DNA of 64,000 bases from positions 40,076,328-40,140,327 of the forward strand of contig NC_068340.1 of assembly GCF_014633365.1 (NCBI RefSeq). Direction: 5' to 3'. Every line of letters begins with the position of its first letter. Within the stretch, counting starts at the first letter, position 1. Position numbers and translations under genes: made by a program. The notes beneath the pieces were generated by a model. The model saw nothing but the letters and a program-made list of their open reading frames with translations. It did not search any database and was not told the origin of the DNA. Source of the stretch: Diospyros lotus (taxonomy: Eukaryota > Streptophyta > Magnoliopsida > Ericales > Ebenaceae). This document shows positions 13,001 through 24,000 of this stretch, in pieces.

Positions 13001-13525
13001 AACCTAAAGATATGTAATACGTGAGGATCTGTCATTAATTCTGATGCCATGAAGACACCAAATGAAGGATACATAAATGGAACAAAATAAATTGAACTCT
13101 TCCTGATAGTGATATAGCTGCGCCCTTGCGTGTTCTAACTTTTTAATTTCATCACATTTTTCTTAGAAGCAGCCCTTCCTATATGTATCATTTTAAATTT
13201 CTTATATTCCATCATACAGACATTGTCGATTTAACTTTCATCTCTATCCATCAGTGTTTCTCTTTTCTTTTTCATTTTTCTTGGATTAAGGAAACCAGCA
13301 TGAAATTGGCTGGCTTTGAAGCCGAAGGTGGAGAGTTTTAATTCTTAAACTGCACTTTGGATGATTGTTGCAGATGACAACGCAAGAGACATCATATCCA
13401 GTGGAGGGGTGAAGGAACTGGAACGGATATCAGTTGAATCCACACGAGAAGATATCCGTAGCTTAGCAAAGAAGATTCTGAGATTGAGTCCAACATTTAG
13501 CGCGGAAACGCATGCAGACAGGTAA
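1063..13525 (+). CDS. Armadillo-repeat kinesin (KIN-U/ARK family), C-terminal part
   Basis: Plant KIN-U kinesins are microtubule motors with an N-terminal motor, a coiled coil and a C-terminal armadillo (ARM) domain; they act in root-hair growth and microtubule organisation. Only the coiled coil and ARM domain are here. Exons: 1063-1188, 1331-1459, 1532-1649, 2016-2108, 9085-9210, 10002-10127, 10902-11045, 11125-11253, 13374-13525. They sum to 1143 nt (380 residues, stop TAA at 13523-13525) and all phases agree. The first two exons are charged coiled coil ([16 protein letters not shown]). Exons 4-8 each end in an ARM helix signature: [40 protein letters not shown], so roughly one exon per repeat. 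The end matches the family ([16 protein letters not shown]). The introns after 1459 and 1649 use GC donors. The 7-kb intron 2109-9084 holds a gypsy element. Positions 1-1062 look like intron. I cannot assign UA, UB or UC class without the motor. Confidence 0.95.
2915..3336 (+). repeat. Element A 5' LTR
   Basis: 422 bp, starts TGTCAC and ends GTGACA. It contains a TATA-like motif (cctatatatatctgc, about 3147-3161) and a CT-rich stretch at about 3205-3270 that probably lies in the transcribed R/U5 part. Confidence 0.93.
3470..4675 (+). pseudogene. Element A gag (capsid and zinc knuckle), broken
   Basis: A gag frame can be followed from the ATG at 3470. Stops TAG 3617, TAG 3638 and TAA 3701 interrupt it before a long open stretch from 3710 to the TAG at 4313. 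That stretch has the retrotransposon capsid pattern ([30 protein letters not shown]). After a frameshift, a CCHC zinc knuckle ([12 protein letters not shown], then Cys) lies at about 4464-4505, interrupted by a TAG at 4500 where family members have any residue. Gag would package the element RNA; this copy cannot be translated as one protein. Confidence 0.88.
4683..8024 (+). pseudogene. Element A pol: protease, RT, RNase H, integrase, chromodomain, broken
   Basis: Protease: [10 protein letters not shown] at about 4690 (a D-S-G active site). A one-base frameshift near 4974 leads into reverse transcriptase ([18 protein letters not shown]; active site VFFDDILVY at about 5770). RNase [18 protein letters not shown] and [10 protein letters not shown] (6209-6420). 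Integrase: zinc-binding [10 protein letters not shown]...CDTCKRCK, then core [15 protein letters not shown] and IISDRDKIF. After a second frameshift near 7520-7608, an integrase C-terminus and chromodomain follow ([18 protein letters not shown], 7916-7980). TAG stops interrupt at 5857, 6445, 6961 and 7516; around each, the residues on both sides stay collinear with the family, so they are point mutations. Confidence 0.92.
8054..8496 (+). repeat. Element A 3' LTR
   Basis: 443 bp. It is 21 bp longer than the 5' LTR because of a tandem duplication around 8206-8240, where the phrase gaagacaaaaag occurs twice. It is followed by the target duplication tgtat at 8497-8501. Confidence 0.93.
8758..8920 (-). 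mobile_element. Au-like tRNA-derived SINE
   Basis: Read on the minus strand, the stretch carries a polymerase III box-A-like start (GGCAGAATGGTAAGGTTGC), then GTGACCAAAAGGTCATAGG and a box-B-like GGTTTGAGT, and further on a CCCTTCCCCGGCCCCAC motif. This is the layout of the plant Au SINE family. An AT-rich block (about 8803-8830) interrupts it. It lies in the kinesin intron just before the exon at 9085. Confidence 0.6.
10088..10810 (+). repeat. Tandem degenerate copies of an ARM exon end plus its intron
   Basis: The 3' end of the exon at 10002-10127 (atggtagctggagccattgc) is repeated in the following intron at about 10350-10450 and 10501-10600. The last copy still has a splice donor context (aatggtaagt). 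Adjoining intron sequence is duplicated too: the phrase ataaatttgaaaac occurs at about 10260 and 10718, followed in both by a related stretch ending in gataaag at 10335 and 10808. The copies are diverged, lack acceptor-linked full exons, and do not extend the protein. Confidence 0.8.
11254..13373 (+). other. Kinesin last intron
   Basis: About 2.1 kb, GT-AG (gtaagc to ttgcag). It holds a (TA)n run at about 11273-11291 and a (GTAT)n run at about 12770-12790. No coding exon or complete transposon was recognised. Confidence 0.7.
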
Positions 13526-15041
13526 TAATAGATTATGCTGGAGCCATCCAATTTTTGTCCCAGCTATTTAACTCTTTCAACAATCTTATTATATTGTATA
13601 TTCCAAGCAATGTACACACTCTTGAACTGGAACACGTGCTGGCAGCATTGCTGCCTTCTGTTGTTTTATTGAGCATAGAAGAATCATCACATAATTGAAA
13701 GTAAATTAAGGCTCTGAAGAAGCTCCTCCTGCTGGGCTTGCCATAGATATAACAGTATTTCTTGTTTCCTTCTGTAATTACTGTTCACCACAAGGGGACT
13801 AGAACATACACACGAGGCACACGAGAAGGTAATTACTAACTGAAGGGGAATCCTGTGGCAACTGGAGTCTTTAGAGGTATTTCTCTTGTAGATCTTTCAT
13901 GATCCAGTACAAATGGCTCTTGGGCCCCACACTTGTTTTAAATGATTCAAGTAAATTGATTAAAATGTTAAAACTGAAATAATCAAACTTGTGTAAAAAT
14001 TCAAATTGAACTGAATAAATACGAAAATCAAACAAACTAAAAATTAAAAATATCAATCCCATTGAAAAAAACTAAAAAATATAAAAAAAAAAGTATTACT
14101 TGAATAAGAATAAATGATACTTGATTAAAAAATAATTTTCACTTATTAATTTTTATAAGCAAATTTTAATTTTAAAAAATTATTACTTAAATAAAAATAT
14201 CATTTGATTAATTTTTTTTTAGATAAAATAATTTTACTTGATTAATTTTTTTTCTACATTTTAATTATTTTAATTTTTTAATAAAAAAACTAAACCAAAT
14301 TAAAATAACTGAAAAATTCATTTAAAAATTAAACAAAATTGATACAAATTGAACCTAATCGAATCACCAATTTCAATTGATTTGATTTAATTATTTTAAT
14401 TTAATTAAAATTTTACACACCCCTAATTACTTACCCAGAACTGATTGTGTTAAAACTTAATAATTTTACAAGCATAATCCACATCTCAAGCATGTTAAAC
14501 CTGTGAAATCTCATGGACACGGCAATACATGTCTAGGATCCATAGGAAAATTTCTTTAATTCTTGAATTGATTTTCCAATTTTAGAAATAGAATGGTCAT
14601 CGAGCCCTAACAATCTCCGAATTACAGAAAATAGAATAACAAATTTCTGACTATTAACACAACTAATTTACAGGTAAACAATCAATCAGAGATTTACAAT
14701 ATGTACTTTTTGACTTGTTCCTGACAACCACCAAATATAAGGCCTCATGGATCCTCTACATGGAAACAGGGGACACAAAATTGATACTACAAAATGAATA
14801 GAATTATGATGTCAAATTTAACCAATGTCGCACTTTCAATAACACGCTCAAAAAAATTTACCAGAGCCTGGTGACAAGCATATGGGAAAAACTTCTGATG
14901 GAAATGGCTTCTCCCACCACCCCTAGCATCCACCATTTAGAAAGAACATTTTAAGTACCCAGATTGCCAGCCAATGCAAAGAGCCTCTGATATTCCGCTA
15001 CATGGAAAAGATCAATCTGCAATCCTCATTTTGGGAAAAGG
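13526..15041. other. Convergent 3' flanks of kinesin and SEC8
   Basis: Contains both 3' UTRs; their limits cannot be set from sequence alone. Positions about 13,930-14,420 are a very AT-rich block ending in attttacacacccctaatt. A similar AT-rich block on the other strand occurs at about 60,570-60,740 (gtgtaagattttaatttaat), so this is probably a dispersed AT-rich repeat. Confidence 0.55.
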
Positions 15042-18000
15042 CTAATGGCCCAAAATCTCCGTCAGCCGATCTTGTGAGTCAACGGGAATCTCCCTTCCGG
15101 GGACCTTAACTTTAAGAAGATTATTGTACCTGAGGAGATTCATAGTGCAAATTTGTGATCATGTTCCAGAGTAGAAATGGTGCAAGAACAATGAAGCAGA
15201 AAAAAGACGGTATAAAGGCAAGTTATTTTCTTTTTCTTCATTCTTCCAAAATGCAAAAGGGAAGTTCAGAAACTGGTTGATTATGTGCAGGTTTGTATTA
15301 TTACCATTTAAGCTGTGGTTTCTTCTGTGAACGTATGTTCCACAGCTCATAAGGAGGACGAGAAAAATATTTGTATTATAATCATGCCAAATGTTTGGAA
15401 GGTAACAGGACAGTACAAATGCATAGAACTACTTGCAAACTACACAACTAGGTGGCATTTTGTAGCAACTCACTCTGGAGGTGTGAACAAGTGCTCGTGC
15501 TCCAAAATGAAGGCAAGCAAGGCCTGCAGACAAGAATTGAAGAATGATCTCTGATTGTAACGATAATAAATGTTAGAAGCGTGAAAGTTAAGGCACTCAC
15601 TTCAAATGGCATGTTTAACAGTTCATAGTAAGTCCGGACACGATCAAGCTTGGACTGTACAGCTTCACTGTCAATTGACGGGATAGCAGCCAGTGCCTAC
15701 AAAATAACAGTTAGAACAGATCATGCAGTTTTAAGTGAAATGTCAAATCTTGGCAATTAATTAATCCAGTTCCTACCACAAACTGAAGGCAAGTGATCTG
15801 AGCATTCACGACACACACTGTTGGGCACAGGCAGGGTAGAGGCTTTCACTATCCTACACTTAATAGTGCTGGGAGAGGAAAGTTAATATGTAGAGTAGAA
15901 GCATTTCACTGATAGATGGAACAATGAAGGGCTGGCTAAAGAGAACGGATTTGTGCCCCAGATCTTTAGAGTCTTTCTTGGATTCCATGTATCTTCAAAG
16001 TTCTAGTTTTTTTCCTTTTTTGGCTAAATAAAGCTTAGTTTTTTCCTTAGACCACATCACACAAAAAGTAGTAGCGTCCCAAATGTATCTAATACTGTGG
16101 GTTGGGAAATCCTCATCCCATGAACACATTAATACCAATACAGACATTGACATTATATACCATGTGTTGAAGATGGTAGAAGCAAGGTGCCAAACCACTC
16201 CATCCTCTTAATAATGGAGGTCGTCACCTAAGTCATTACCAACTTTTGCATATAAACATAATCCAACACAACTTGCTTCTCCTTGTCAGTATTAAGTCTG
16301 AAAGGGACCATCATCTCCAAAAGATCTTAGCGGATAGAAGGAACTTTGCTAATTGGAGAAACAAAATCATTATTTGTATAATGGATGACTTAAATACATC
16401 AGCAGCATATGAAGGCTTTATCTCACTATGAAAACGTCAGCTACAAAATTCTAACTTTCCATTTATTTCTATCCATAGCCTTATCTTTTATAAGTGTCTT
16501 CTACAAAGTTTTTCTTGGTCTTCCTCAACCTATTTTGCTAAACACTTCTTCTCACATGACATGACAAAACCATCTGAATTGTGTCCTACACATCTTATTA
16601 TCAACAAAAGCACAACGATGACTTAAATTTTTGAAGAAAAATTGGTGGGGGGGGGGGGGGGGGGGGCAGCGCTCACAAAAGATGCAATGTATTCAATCTA
16701 TTATAGGAATCACAATAGTAAAATACCACATGAGTAGGGACCCAGTACCATTTGTTTCCTAGAAGGACTAACTATGCCCTTAAAGGAAGAGCCTTTATTG
16801 ATAGTGTAGTAATAGTTTCTCACATATTGGGTGCATGTGAACCCTAAGGAACTATATGTTTCTAGATAATAATTTCAAATCCTAGGATCGTCATACTCAC
16901 AAATGATAAACCTTGATCTTACTAGGAAGGGCCAGTCATATGGATTTTTGCTCTCCAATCATTTGCATAAATGACATTGTCTTTTTCCAAGCCACTATAT
17001 CTATGTCATGCTAAGAGCTTTCCACCAAGTTTTCTTTGGTCTTCCTATATCTTTTTTGTCACGAACAACTTCAATTCCGTTCACTCTCCTCATAGTTACT
17101 TCTATTAATTTTCTCCTCACATTCCATTGCATTTTAATCGTGCCTTGCATATCTTATCTCAATGGAGACCATTCCAACCTTATTAGGGAAAAATCTCCTT
17201 TCTAACTCCATCTTTTCTAGTATGGCTGCACATCTACCATTACATACTCATTTCACTTTAATTAATTAAAAATACTAGGATGTCAAAGGAAAATTGAGAG
17301 ATGGGGTTGGGGGGGGGGGGGGGGGGGGGGCGCATTCTTGTGGCTACAACACTTAGGCAATCAGAAAGCTGTTTTTCTCCTTCATGCATTTTGGCAGACC
17401 ACTGGACTAGAGAACTCTTTTACCCTCTGCATGCATCTTTCTTGTCACGATCCCTATCTTGTATTAAAAACACAAAAACTATAGTACAAACCATGCACAG
17501 TAAAAAGAGCAATTATTCATTTTGGTCCATAAAAGATTAGGGAAATTGTATTGCTTGTTTAAGTTAATTCCAATAAATGAGATAAAATGAAATAAGATAC
17601 ATTACAAAAGGAAGTGTTAGAATAAAGGATAACTTCCAACTGTTAATGATGCCAAACAGGAGAATATCAAATGAAATTGACCTGCTCTAATGCAATTGAA
17701 TTCCGACATATCTGCTGAACTCCAAAAAGATTGATGGATTTCATATCAGCCAAAGCCTAAAACACATTTACCATGTCTTCATTAGTTGGGTTTGGAGGAG
17801 GAAGAATCCTTCCTACAAATTTCAGGCCCCCAAAAAATCTCAAAAATAAGATGTAATTCTCAGACAAACCTTGATGGACACATTTGCTGCTATACTACAT
17901 ATTCCACCAAAGATATAGTTCCGCTTTATTCCAGCAACAAAAGGGGCAATTTCCTCATCTCTGCGTGTTATCTGAATGTACAGAAGCATAAAGGATATGA

Positions 18001-21000
18001 AAAATGTGCTTCTATGAATTTAGATAATCATTCAAGAAGAATTGAGGAAGTTGGAGAAAAGGACAGAAGCCAGTTTATTTCTTTTCATGATGAATCATCT
18101 GCGGTTAATGTCTCAAGTTAAATCTCACTGTTCTCTCCATTTATAATAAATTAAAACAATCATCAAAAGCCTTTATCCCACTAAGTGGGGTTGGCCACAT
18201 TAATTCTAGACATGTCTAGAATTCACAATGTTTGATCTGACAAGTTTTATGCTAGCTGCTGGCTACCTAACACAATCCCCCTTCACATTCCTGCAGGCCA
18301 CCTGCAGGCCAACAATGAAACACCTAGTCTTGATATCAGAAATTAGAGATGACAACACTTACCTGTGCGGTTAATGAAATAACAAAATCATCAGGCTCCT
18401 CTGCATCTTGGTCCTCCAAGTATTCTCTATTAGCCATTTCCTGTTAAATTTGATTGCTCATTTAGTTCATAGACTGTGATTGCATGATTGTTTCTATGGA
18501 TTCGGGTTTCAACTAAGGTAAAAGATAGATAACTAATGCATCTCTTGCAAACCTGCATATGGAAAACTGTTTCCAATTGCATCTCTACACGTAAAACCTT
18601 AAGACAATCAATTGCCAGTTTTCTATATTCTTCAGCAAATGTTTCCAGATCTTTAGGCACTCCACTATTTGTTTGAACATGACGTGGTGCTTTCGGCTTG
18701 GTAGTTTCTTCTACATAGTTAGATGCCCCAGTGCATATTTTTGCAAGCCTGTTTATTGCAAGAAAAATAAGCCCCACATAAGCCATTACGTACACTTGTT
18801 GCTAAGATTTCAAGAAACTTAAAAGTTTCCTCATGCTAGGATTCCAATTTGAATTGATGCTGAGCAAATACGCCAAATCAATAAAGGAATTTGAAGTGAA
18901 ATTCTCCTTTTTTTCATTGATTGCTAATGGAATAAATTGTATCACATGATACAGATCACTTGTTGAAACAGATAAGAGAACAGAAGCACATATATAATTA
19001 TGAATGTGATTTATCAAGCATAAATTACTACTACTTGTGAATGTTGAGTGGTCCACTAGCTAAGAAGCTTGCCTCTATGTCAAAAGAGTTGTGTTTCAGC
19101 CCTTCCGTTATCTCTAAATCTATATTGTATGGCTATTAGTACCATTCATGAAAATAGGGGTAGTGTTCTGCATAAAGTTCCCGCAATAGTGGTGCTAGGG
19201 AGAGGGAGGGTTGGATGTACCTAGTCTTGCCCTTGCATGTTCTTGTACCATTGATGTTTGTGAAAGAAAGCATGAAGAATATTTTACAGTTACTAAGCTA
19301 TTAAGATCCATCTTATGGCACCCAAAAAGACACAATTGCTAGGATGCATATAAAAGGGACGCATATAAAGTCAGACATCAACATTTATTCAGCCAAATCT
19401 ATGTTTCATAAAAGGGATACATATAAAGTCACAACTGCTAGGATGCCAGCACTTGCCTTTCAATTGAGTCAGCAACATACTCCAATGAATCACTGAGGGA
19501 GGCTAACAGTATGAGTTTGTTATCGTCACGAATTAGATTCTCCTGCAGAAAAGAAACAATTGTAACAGTAGGTTGATATCCTCTTGGCCTTTACAGCACC
19601 AATATCACCTGATTAAAAACTTAGCATAAATAGTACTTTGTAGAAACCCAATTTATAACAGCCTGATATGAGAATGAAATAAAGTTCCAATGAATAATGG
19701 CAACAAATGATTGCCAAACATAATATGCATACCTGCTTGATAGGCCTCAAGTTCATTAACAAGTCACTCATTTCCGTTTCTACCTCATGATTATTAGTGT
19801 CAGAAGCAAGGTTTTTCATGTTTGACTGACCAAATGAATTTGGTAAGCATGCACTGGCAGGATCACACCGCATTAGATTCTCTATATCATGCCTCCCAAT
19901 GAGCATATAACTTTGCTTCTCCAGAACAGCCTGCAAATCCACAGTTATAAAAAAGAAAAAAGAAAAAATGAAGGGGTAAGAAACACATATTTTCAATGAC
20001 AGAAGATGATTATGGAAAAATATTTATTACTGGCTTCTGCAATCAATCAAAATGAACTGTTCAGGAAGCAATTTGCAGAAGTATCAATAGAACAACGCAT
20101 GAAACCTTAATCCAATTAGGTGGGTTAGGGTAAGCATAAAAGTGTTAGTGCAGACAGAGTTGTGAAGCAACCCTCCCCCACCCCCTGTGGGGCGAAACCA
20201 AAAAAAAGAAAAAAGAAGAAGAAGAAGAAGAAGAAGAAGAAGAAGAAGAAACTAATGACATGCTCAGATGTATCCTTAATAACACGACGCTTCTTTTACT
20301 GCAGCCAATTTGAGCATTACTGTTGGTCAAACTTTTAGTTAGGAGAAAACAGAGATCCTTCAGAATACAGAAGTTCAAGACTACATTCTTGGTTTAGGGG
20401 GTGCTACAGTCATACTACATAGAGTGGCAGATTTCTTCTGTTTCTGAGATGTGGTGTTTGTTCCAGCAGGAACTAAAGTAGAGAGATCAATCACACATTA
20501 TTTGGATCTTCTTCTTCTTCTTTTTTTTTTTAATTTGTGATAAGTAAAGTTGAATAAAAGAGAACTGTCTCAAGGGGGCAAACCTATGCGACACTATAGT
20601 TTTCTTCAGCTTTTTTTTTAAGGGACGCCTTTCTTATTTTTCTTCTTTGTGGATGAGGGACGGGCTTTATTCAGTATTAGGAAGTTTTGTATGCACCTAT
20701 AGATACACAGGCTTCAGTTGATTCTCAGGGATCTTTCACCCCATTTTGTACAACATTCATCCCCTTAAGGCAGTTTTTTTCTTTTCTTATTCATCAGTAC
20801 TTTTCATAAAAGGAAAAAAAAAAATACATCTATTGAATAATTTTACCAAATGTGTAAGAGCTATTAGTTAAACAGACAACTACTGCATAAACGTAGTCAC
20901 CACTTTTCTTCTATACTGAATTGTACCAATGATCCTTAAAGAGACAAAAAAGACCAAAAAAAAAAAAAAAAATCAATCAATCAGTGTAATAAATTATTCA

Positions 21001-24000
21001 GAGTCCTATCAAATGTGTTCTCCTGTTAAGCCATTTATTGCAACATGTAAAAAATTGTACAATCTTAATTAGTATGGCATAGAGTGCTTGTTAGTCAACA
21101 AAAGTTACCTGCAAAACAAGTATGGCTAAAACATGTCACTTAGTGCAACAAAAGGAAAGATGGAATAGATTATAATTAAATGGTGAGAAGTCAGATTAAT
21201 CCACATGAAGAGAGATCAAGGGAAATTATTAGCAACCACCTGATTGACCATTTAATAAAGGGCATCTCTAGTGCACGAGGCTCCCCCATTTTGCAAGGGG
21301 TCAGGGGAGCGTCGTCTTTGTATGCAACCTTTGTAACCTTCAGCCACAAAAGAGCAACCATATCATTGCTACCACGGCTCACCCTCTGATTGACCATTTA
21401 TTACTTTACCAATATATCAGTCTTCACATAAGATTCCTAAAACCTTTTGCATTAAAAAATTACCTCTCCTTCAATTATTTTTCTCATCTTTTTCAGTGTA
21501 AGGATCCTTATAAACCCATGTTATAGCACATCAAAGTCAGCACTACATGTATGTTTTATTTCTGGATGTCCCTATCTCAGAAGACAGGTCTGTGTCAACC
21601 TGTAAAGCCCTTGTCTATGTGCATGGAATAGGAAATATGTTAGTGATGTTTTAAAATCTTTAACTAAACCCTCTCAATCCCCCCCCCCCCCCCCCCCCCC
21701 CCCCCACCCACCCCACCCAAAAAAAAAAAAAAAAACTTCTTCTCCCACAACAGGGCTCGCCCTCTCTCTCTCTCTGGTAAGAGGAAACCAAGCAACCACA
21801 AAAAAGTGATGAATAAATAGAACATTGGATTTTAAGGGTAAACTTCAGTAAGTTTTCAAAGGTTTGAACGGGAACTAAGCTCAAATTGGTGTCCAAAATT
21901 AAATGGGAGTAACACTTTCATCTCAAATGGTTCAGTTTCCTTTCTGGGAGATTCTAGTTCTTCTAGAGGAATAAATATTCCTTCAAGAGAAAGCACACCT
22001 AAATGTTTCTAGGTACTATTGTCTCTGCAGGCAAGAACTTCTTAATTCATTCCCTTTCTTCCAAATAGATTGCTTATACCATTTAACAGTAGCTGGGGTT
22101 AGAAAAGAATCATATTTTCAAAAAAACACTTCAACAATTTAAACATGAGATTATTAGATAATGTGAAGAATAAAAATAAATGAATAAATGATGGTTAAGA
22201 TATCCATACCTCTGTGTATGAAGTCCGACATCTTTCATATGCTCGTTCAAGTAAAGTCTGCACGTACTTCACAAGATCACCAGCAAATTTAGGCATTGCT
22301 TGAGCCCAACCAATAACCTAGAGTGAAAGATATGTAAGTCAGATAATACGGAATGGCATTCATTAAAATTAAAAGTAAGAAGAGACTGTAAACATATTCC
22401 AAAGGAAGAAAGCCTTTGCAATTTTATATTTTATATAGTGTAACATATTTTACAATGCTGCACTTTCTTTGTCTTGTTGCAACAAAGAAAAGACAGATAT
22501 GAAGAGAAGAGTTCAAGTATACCTCTCTTGCTAAGAAATCTATAGCCAAAAGACCTTGTAACACAGGCCGTCCCTTTTCAATTGATGAAGTATAAGAGGT
22601 GGCAGCATGTGCTCGTGGCCGAAATGCAGCTGGACCTATAACAATGGTTGAGCGAATAGGGTTATAATGGCGAAGACACCATGCAGCTAAAGTCAACCAC
22701 CAAGTTTTACCATGGAAAAATAAGCAATCTGTCAGTAATGAACAATCAAGCTAACACTGAACCCAAGATTCTTTTGAACTCAATTCCTTGAAGTGAAAAA
22801 GATTTATTTCATTTAGGTATTAACTTCATTAGTTATCATCATTTCAAAGCTATAAACAATGGAGAGATGATCGTAAGCATAATTATGCTTAAGAATCAAA
22901 TGATGTAAAAATGCATGGAAAGTTTCCAATCCATATGGAATCAGGCTATGGAAGGGTACTCCGTACAAGTGGGATGAGTCATCATGCCTCACACAGAAGC
23001 TGACAACAGGAGAAGTGATGCAGAACCAAGAAGAATAGGGAAAAGGAGAATAAGAGAGTTTCAGAGAAGAGAACCTGCGAACACCAGTAGGGAAGCAGAG
23101 AGAAAAGATGCAATCGGAGGTGATTAAAAGGGTAAGAGAACTTGCAGAAGCAGGATTTGCAGTAGTAGCAGCAGCAGAAAGAAGAATGATGGAGAGCATG
23201 GAAGCAAACATTTTGGGGGATACTTGATGCAGTCACTGTTCCTGTTTGAAGACCCGGCCCAAGGCCAACCCGACCTAAACTGGGCAGTCTAGAATGGTCC
23301 AAACAGTAGTGAAACAGTCCATGGGGGCGGGGGGGAATTCCATAGGGCCGAAACTTCATAAGTTTTTAAGATTTTAATACTTCATATGTTTTATGATGTT
23401 AATTTTATTTCATGTTTGTTAGGGTTTCACTTCTATAAGAATTCTAGTTGGATTTTATTTACAAGTATTAGATGGATTAGCCAAACACTATATATATATA
23501 TATATATATATACTTAGAAACCAAGGTTTGTAATAAACTTTTTATCAATTCAATTACAGTAGCCTATTCAGGTTTCTTTCCAGCAAAACAAGTTCAGTTT
23601 TGCGCTTCTCTGAAAGCCAAGCTCTGGCCATTGAAGCTTGTTTTCAAGGGCTTCTTTCGTGTGTTTCTTTATACACTTGCTATCCGTTACGTCAAGTGGT
23701 ATCAGAGCGATTAATCAACCAATAAGATGACAAATCTTGAAGGTAACGGTAGCATCCAGCCTCGTGACGATGATCAGGGGTTGTTTACGGTTTGGAGAGC
23801 AATTGAAGAAAAACGGGAAGTAACTCGTACCATTCAACAACAATTGAAGCAAATCAACAACCAATTAGACACCCTACTACGAGTTGATAATGACAAGAAC
23901 CAGAATATTAGCGTGAATCAAGTCGGAGTGGGAAGACCAACCAATAATCATGTCCCTGTTAATCTTAGAAGACCAATAATGGAAGATAGCGATGAAGAGG

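Larger units (their letters stand above)
19931..22209 (-). other. SEC8 intron 17
   Basis: About 2.3 kb, GT-AG. It holds a (GAA)n run at 20214-20250, an Au-like SINE fragment at 21255-21400 and a 27-nt C run at 21679-21705 followed by an A run. No exon was found. Confidence 0.6.

Noticed and set aside
15315..15554. Plus-strand 79-residue ORF
   Set aside because: It is antisense to SEC8 exon 25 (15474-15523), whose phase and protein fit the family.
18430..18795. A 121-residue minus-strand ORF as a separate small gene
   Set aside because: Its core is SEC8 exon 20 (18553-18748); the remainder is read-through into introns. The same holds for ORFs around SEC8 exons 3, 8, 9, 10 and 18.
22813..23211. 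Minus-strand ORF with a signal-peptide-like start ([18 protein letters not shown])
   Set aside because: It lies between SEC8 exons that splice in phase without it, at the edge of an insertion site, and the opposite strand is also open. It is most likely chance or old repeat sequence.
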